DNA of 64,000 nucleotides from Rhodococcus xishaensis. Its GTDB lineage: Bacteria; Actinomycetota; Actinomycetes; Mycobacteriales; Mycobacteriaceae. The stretch is taken from contig NZ_RKLO01000003.1 in NCBI RefSeq assembly GCF_004011825.1, forward strand, positions 1 to 64,000, written 5' to 3'. A program made the position numbers and the translations under genes. The stretch's first letter is position 1, and every line of letters starts with the position of its first letter. The notes beneath the pieces were generated by a model. It saw only the letters and a list, made by a program, of their open reading frames with translations, did no database searches and was not told where the DNA came from. This document shows, in pieces, positions 59,797 to 64,000 of the stretch.

Positions 59797-60921
59797 CTAC
59801 TGGAAGGCCGATCGGACGAACTCTGTGGTGTCGGGCAGGGAGGCAGGCATCGTCGTGAGGTGACCGTCCGGGTACGTGCGGAATACGAAGTCCTGGCCGG
59901 CGGCCGTCAGCTCCGAGACCAGCACGAACGTGAACCCCGCGGGGACGACATCGTCGAAGAGCCCCTGTCCGATGAACAGTGGGCGGTCGTAGCCGGTGAC
60001 GGGCACGGCCACCGAGTGCTGCAGCGCCGCCTGCATTGCGGGATCTGCCAGCGGCCGTGACAACAATTGGCCGATGGTCACGTTCCCGAATTGGGCCTGT
60101 GCATCCTCGTAGCAGAGCGACTCGAGGCGACCGAGAACGTCGAGGCCGACCGGGCTCAGGTAGCTGTCGACGTTCAGCTCGGGATGCGCGGCACGGAGGC
60201 CGACGAGCCCGTATCCCACGAACACCGTGCTCCCGGTGAGCGGCAGCGGTGGAAAGTCCGGGCCCGTCACCGGCGCCAGCTTCTCGAGGTTCGACGGAGC
60301 CCCGGTTGCGACGGTGCCGCGAAAGTCGAGTTCGGGCGCATACCGGGTGGCGATCGACGCGGTGGCCAGGACCGCGTGACCGCCCTGCGACTGCCCGAGC
60401 GCCACCCACCGGTCCGACAGGGACGGTGTCACGGCCCGGCCCGCACGGACCATGTCGATCACACTGTGTGCCTCCGACGGTCCGTCCAGGTACGGATGGA
60501 TCCCCGGCGTCCCCAGCCCGACGTAGTCCGTTGCGACGATCGCATACCCCTCCTGGAGCCAGGATTCCAGATACGGGCCGGCGATCTGCCCTGTGACAGT
60601 CGGCGCGCAGGCGTCGGCGACGCCGACGGTGCCGTGCGCCCACGAGACCACCGGCCAGCCGCCGGGTGGGGGATCGCCCGGCGGCAGCAGGACTGCCCCG
60701 GTGCTCAGCGCCGGCCGACCCTCGGGGCCGATGGTCCAGTAGGTCACGTACGAGCCCGCGGCGACACCTTGGGGCAACGCACCGGGCGGCATCGGCGAGG
60801 AGGTGACGACCGTGCCTGGGGCGTCCAATGCGGTCTGCGCCCGGACCGGGGCCACCAGCAACGACAGGCCGAGCACCAGCGCGACGGTGATGCCTGCCAA
60901 CCGACCGAGTGGTGATCTCAT
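59797..60921 (-). CDS. Secreted lipase (LIP family)
   Basis: 374 residues from ATG (MRSPLGRLAGITV). Sec signal ending at about VRAQ. Alpha/beta hydrolase of the secretory lipase family: VVSWAHGTVGVADACAP, the nucleophile elbow ALGQSQGGHAVL, GQGLFDDVVPAG and the terminal YPDGHLTTMP with the catalytic His. Rhodococci and mycobacteria carry several such genes. Divergent from the thioesterase gene. Confidence 0.9.
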   Translation of the reverse strand: MRSPLGRLAGITVALVLGLSLLVAPVRAQTALDAPGTVVTSSPMPPGALPQGVAAGSYVTYWTIGPEGRPALSTGAVLLPPGDPPPGGWPVVSWAHGTVGVADACAPTVTGQIAGPYLESWLQEGYAIVATDYVGLGTPGIHPYLDGPSEAHSVIDMVRAGRAVTPSLSDRWVALGQSQGGHAVLATASIATRYAPELDFRGTVATGAPSNLEKLAPVTGPDFPPLPLTGSTVFVGYGLVGLRAAHPELNVDSYLSPVGLDVLGRLESLCYEDAQAQFGNVTIGQLLSRPLADPAMQAALQHSVAVPVTGYDRPLFIGQGLFDDVVPAGFTFVLVSELTAAGQDFVFRTYPDGHLTTMPASLPDTTEFVRSAFQ

Positions 60922-61051
60922 CGCGCAGTCCCTGGGCCACCACGACCGCCCCTCCGACCGATTGGCCGACACGGCGTGGATCCCTCCAGTGTGCCTGCTA
61001 GACGGTGCGGCTGACTGCCCAGCCAGACTCGAGGCGCTATCGTCTGATTTC

Positions 61052-61510
61052 ATGGCAGCCCCCGCCGAGCCCGAGCCTCGCGCCGAGGCCTATCCCGCGT
61101 TGTGGCCGGTACCTACGCGCTGGGCCGACAACGACCACTACGGTCACGTCGACAGCATCGCCTACTACTCCTACTTCGATACCGCAGTCAACGGGTGGCT
61201 CATGGCCAGCACCGGCCTCGACATCCGAGAACTGGCGGCAATCGGGATCGTCGCAGAGACGTCGTGCCGGTTCGTGCGCGAACTCTCGTTCCCAGATCAA
61301 CTGCACGTCGGACTCTCCGTCGAACACCTCGGGACGAGCAGCATCGTGTATGCGCTCGCGATCTTCCGGGAAGAGTCCGACGGAATCCTCGAGCTAGCGG
61401 CCACCGCGCGGTTCGTTTACGTCTACGTCGACCCCGATACCCGTCGACCGGTCCCGATTCCCCCCGAGATTCGCAGTGCCGCAAGCCTGATCGTGGTATC
61501 GGAAGACTAG
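61052..61510 (+). CDS. Hotdog acyl-CoA thioesterase
   Basis: 152 residues. 4-hydroxybenzoyl-CoA thioesterase-type signature WADNDHYGHVDSIAYYSYFDTAVNGWL with the catalytic Asp and the conserved His pair. Substrate unknown; FabZ-like alternatives are excluded by the motif. Converges on the APH-type kinase gene. Confidence 0.87.
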   Translation: MAAPAEPEPRAEAYPALWPVPTRWADNDHYGHVDSIAYYSYFDTAVNGWLMASTGLDIRELAAIGIVAETSCRFVRELSFPDQLHVGLSVEHLGTSSIVYALAIFREESDGILELAATARFVYVYVDPDTRRPVPIPPEIRSAASLIVVSED

Positions 61511-61521
61511 ACCGGTCCGGT

Positions 61522-62550
61522 TCAGGCGAGCCCGACCTCGTCGGCGGTGGCAACCGCGCGGCGGACGATCCCGTCGATCATCTCGACCGACGGCCCACCA
61601 CTCGAGGCCAGGTTCCGGGGGTCGTCGATGGTACGGCGCAGCGCTCCTTCGGCGATGATTGCAAGCTTCCACAATGCGAGGACTTGCCAGAAGCCCACGG
61701 CCGACACGTCCCGCTCGGTTTCACGGACGTAGACGTCCACCAGTTCCTCCGGTGTCGGGAAGCCCTCGAGAGTCGAAACGGTGAACGGTCCGGGTGTCCG
61801 GTCGCCGCGTTGCGGCCAGAACGCGAGCAGGCAGCCGAGGTCGGCAATCGGGTCGCCCAGCGTGCACAACTCCCAGTCGAGCACCGCGACGACGTGGCAG
61901 TCCTCGGGCGAGATGATGACGTTGTTGAGGTGGAAATCACCGTGTACCAGGGTGGTTTCCGTCTGCCGCGGGATGTTGCGCGACAGCACCTCGGCGAGCG
62001 AGTCGACGTCGGGTAGATCCCGTGTCTTGGACTGTTCCCACTGCGTGGACCACCGTCGGAGCTGGCGCGTGGCATAGGGTTTGGTGCTGGCGAGGTCGAG
62101 CAGACCGGCGAGTTCGAGATCTACGCGGTGGATGCGCGCGAGCGTCGTGGGTAGCGACAGCCCTATCGCGCGGCGCTGATCGGGCGTGAGCTGTTGCGCC
62201 GCCGCCTCGTCGTCGATCACGATTCCGTAGACATAGCTCATCAGGACCAGCGGTGTGTCCGTGACCGCCGGATCCGTTGTGAGACTGATCATTTTCGGGA
62301 CAGGCACATCGGTCCCCTGGACCGCTGACACAATTCGGTACTCGCGTTCGACATCGTGCGCCGATATGAGCAGCCGCCCGAACGGCGGCCTGCGCAGTAC
62401 CCAGCGGCCGCCTCCCGAATCACGCACCGCGAAAGTGAGATTCGACTGGCCACTCCCGATCCGCTCGAACGACAGCGGCATGAGCGCGCCGACTCCGAGT
62501 TCGGCGATCCACATCGAGACGGCATCCTCGTTCAGGCCGACAACGCCCAT
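61522..62550 (-). CDS. APH-family phosphotransferase
   Basis: 342 residues. Kinase-like fold: RIGSGQSNLTFAV nucleotide loop, WVLRRPPFG lysine strand, the catalytic LVHGDFHLNNVIIS, and the metal-binding VAVLDWELCTLGDPIADLG. This subgroup (ACAD10/11-like) is associated with fatty-acid breakdown and phosphorylates hydroxyacyl-CoAs in animals; a drug-resistance role is less likely. GGGGAG precedes the start. Confidence 0.88.
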   Translation of the reverse strand: MGVVGLNEDAVSMWIAELGVGALMPLSFERIGSGQSNLTFAVRDSGGGRWVLRRPPFGRLLISAHDVEREYRIVSAVQGTDVPVPKMISLTTDPAVTDTPLVLMSYVYGIVIDDEAAAQQLTPDQRRAIGLSLPTTLARIHRVDLELAGLLDLASTKPYATRQLRRWSTQWEQSKTRDLPDVDSLAEVLSRNIPRQTETTLVHGDFHLNNVIISPEDCHVVAVLDWELCTLGDPIADLGCLLAFWPQRGDRTPGPFTVSTLEGFPTPEELVDVYVRETERDVSAVGFWQVLALWKLAIIAEGALRRTIDDPRNLASSGGPSVEMIDGIVRRAVATADEVGLA

Positions 62551-62702
62551 TTCGCATCACTCCCCTGCCGCGTCTCGTGCGTTCGTCCGGACAGCGAAAA
62601 CCGACTACTTGGCGAATCTTTCGATCGACGCCCCTCACCGCTTGTCCGAAGATGCTACCGTCCGCGTGCCATCAGACGGGTATCGCGGACGCTGCGGAGC
62701 GA

Positions 62703-63173
62703 TCACTGACGCGCAGTACGCTCGAGCAGCGGCGCGGTCCGCGGAACCACCAACTCGCGCATCACCAGGGCCATGTTGGTTCGTTCAACACCGGGAATCT
62801 TGAGAATCTGCCCCGCCAGCCGATACAGATCGTCTGTGTCGGTGGCCACCACCTTCACCGACAGATCGGTCAATCCAGTCATCCCGTACACCTCGACGAC
62901 CTCCGGGATGTCGGCGAGGGCGTCGACGACTTCGTCGAGTCGGTGCTGGTCCAGCTGGGTGGCGACGAAGGCGGCGAGCGGGTAGCCCAGAGCCCGCGGA
63001 TCGACGAGGCGATCGAAGCCCGCCAGCACGCCTGACCCCTCCCATCGAGCAAGCCGCGCCTGCACCGTATTGCGCGAGAGCCCGAGCCGATGAGCGAGAT
63101 CCACCCCGGGCGCACGTGGATTGCGGGACAGCTCCAACAGAAGTCGGGCATCGGTCGCATCGAGATTGGTCAT
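62703..63173 (-). CDS. Lrp/AsnC-family regulator, probably BkdR-like
   Basis: 156 residues from ATG (MTNLDATDARLLLELSRNP). N-terminal HTH (GVDLAHRLGLSRNTVQARLARWEGSGVL) and C-terminal RAM effector domain (VATQLDQHRLDEVVDALADIPEVVEVYGMTGLTDLSVKVVA). Divergent from an E1-alpha gene; Lrp-type regulators next to bkd genes respond to branched-chain amino or keto acids. Confidence 0.92.
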   Translation of the reverse strand: MTNLDATDARLLLELSRNPRAPGVDLAHRLGLSRNTVQARLARWEGSGVLAGFDRLVDPRALGYPLAAFVATQLDQHRLDEVVDALADIPEVVEVYGMTGLTDLSVKVVATDTDDLYRLAGQILKIPGVERTNMALVMRELVVPRTAPLLERTARQ

Positions 63174-63175
63174 AT

Positions 63176-63246
63176 TACGCAGTGTGCCAGGCTTTTGGCC
63201 CATGATTCTGCGCATTGTGCTGAACTGTGACCGTATCACTTGCGCA
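63176..63246. promoter_or_regulatory. Phased repeat sites between the Lrp-type gene and bkdA
   Basis: TACGCA (63176-63181), TGCGCA (63209-63214) and TGCGCA (63241-63246) end 33 and 32 bases apart, about three helical turns. This is the pattern expected for an Lrp-type oligomer wrapping DNA. Confidence 0.45.
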
Positions 63247-63337
63247 GATCGCGGTATCACGGATGCTGTGAGGTAGAGCACAAACACCCGGTCGCTGCCC
63301 ACGAAGCGGCCACCGGGCCGGAGCCCGAGGTGATCCG

Positions 63338-64000
63338 ATGGCCGACAAGATCGACCTCCCGGTGCAGCTTGTCCAACCTGACGGACGACGCGTGCACCGC
63401 CCCGACTACGCGGCGCTCGTGTCCGACGTGGGCTCGGAACAACTGCGAAGCCTGTACGAGGACATGGTGGTCGCGCGGCGCATCGACACCGAGGCGACCG
63501 CCTTGCAGCGGCAGGGCCAGCTCGGCATCTGGGCGCCGCTGATCGGGCAGGAAGCCGCGCAGGTCGGCTCGGTACGAGCGCTCGATCCCGAGGATTACAT
63601 CTTCATCAGCTACCGCGAGCATGCGGTGGCCTACTGTCGGGGTGTCGACCCGGCGGTCCTGACCCGCATGTGGCGGGGATGCGCCCATTCAGGCTGGGAT
63701 CCGGAAACGGTGAACATGACCAATCCGGCGCTCGTGGTGGGGGCACATGGCCTGCACGCGACGGGTTACGCGATGGGCGTGCATCTCGACGGCGCGGAGA
63801 TCGCCACCGTCGTGTACTTCGGCGACGGCGCCGTCAGCGGGGGCGACCTGTCCGAGGCGCTCGGCTTCGCGTCGAGTTTCAATGCGCCGGTCGTGTTCTT
63901 CTGCGAGAACAACCAATGGGCCATCAGCGAACCAGTGCAACTGCAGAGCCCCAGCCCGATAGTGTCCCGGCCCGCCGGGTACGGCATGCCCGCCGTCCAG
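63338..64000 (+). CDS. bkdA: 2-Oxoacid dehydrogenase E1 alpha, cut by the window edge
   Basis: The first 221 codons of the gene are present. TPP-dependent E1-alpha fold: RRIDTEATALQRQGQLGIWAPLIGQEAAQVGS, YIFISYREHAVAYCRGV, and the TPP/Mg motif GDGAVSGGDLSEALGFASSFNAPVVFFCENNQWAISEP. The divergent Lrp-type regulator favours the branched-chain enzyme (BkdA); pyruvate E1-alpha (PdhA) is the alternative. It would produce isobutyryl-CoA for the mmsA operon. GGAG lies upstream of the ATG. Confidence 0.85.
   Translation, partial: MADKIDLPVQLVQPDGRRVHRPDYAALVSDVGSEQLRSLYEDMVVARRIDTEATALQRQGQLGIWAPLIGQEAAQVGSVRALDPEDYIFISYREHAVAYCRGVDPAVLTRMWRGCAHSGWDPETVNMTNPALVVGAHGLHATGYAMGVHLDGAEIATVVYFGDGAVSGGDLSEALGFASSFNAPVVFFCENNQWAISEPVQLQSPSPIVSRPAGYGMPAVQ

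Noticed and set aside
61522-62550. Aminoglycoside resistance kinase
   Set aside because: Shares only the general APH fold; motifs and length fit the ACAD10/11-like subgroup linked to acyl metabolism.

Overview
The window is high-GC chromosomal DNA from a mycolic-acid actinobacterium, most likely a Rhodococcus or close Nocardiaceae relative. The evidence is gene content and order: a MurA with aspartate at the position of the usual catalytic cysteine, an ATP synthase operon flanked by wecA, tsaC, prmC and prfA in mycobacterial order, a bifunctional CysNC, an Emb-type arabinosyltransferase, an F420-type LLM oxidoreductase, and frequent GTG starts with 4-base gene overlaps. The subunits b and delta of the ATP synthase are separate genes, unlike the fused form of mycobacteria. 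I see no insertion sequence, prophage, CRISPR array or other mobile element.

Left part (1-26 kb), mostly core genes on the minus strand: a probable rRNA operon promoter at the left edge behind murA; a PduO-type cobalamin adenosyltransferase on the plus strand; the operon atpI-atpB-E-F-H-A-G-D-C-DUF2550 behind wecA, tsaC and prmC; prfA and rpmE; rho with a very long low-complexity N-terminal region; and the operon argS-lysA-hom-thrC-thrB, whose genes all overlap at their ends. A divergent pair of membrane-anchored DUF3105 and DUF305 proteins follows.

Middle (26-42 kb): tRNA-Arg(CCG) with a strong terminator, a polytopic membrane protein, an LLM oxidoreductase, and a solitary Emb arabinosyltransferase. 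Next comes the most interesting region, a possible sulfation module. The cysD-cysNC-cysQ operon makes PAPS and removes PAP; its CysQ carries an extra NTF2-like domain. Next to it are an IclR-type regulator and a divergent operon encoding a DUF1214 protein, an SDR oxidoreductase and a PAPS-dependent sulfotransferase. Both operons have the same promoter architecture, and just downstream of each promoter lies an almost identical 16-base palindrome (GGTACA-N4-TGTACC). This suggests that PAPS supply and PAPS use are controlled together by the IclR protein. A little further on, an isolated 32-codon gene has its own ribosome binding site and a 17-bp terminator stem, and encodes an acidic amphipathic peptide.

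Right part (42-64 kb), accessory and catabolic genes: mmsA-acd-hibch-mmsB-echA, the complete distal valine pathway, with a repeat-type operator on its promoter; a Tat-exported sulfatase; several small secreted or lipoprotein genes; a SUKH (SMI1/KNR4) protein with an in-frame 18-base tandem repeat; a SNF2 helicase overlapping a SWIM zinc-finger gene; a putative secreted HNH nuclease overlapping a shikimate-dehydrogenase-like gene and a DUF6328 gene; a secreted lipase; a hotdog thioesterase; an APH-type kinase; and, at the right edge, an Lrp/AsnC regulator divergent from a truncated E1-alpha 2-oxoacid dehydrogenase gene (probably bkdA), which would feed the valine pathway.
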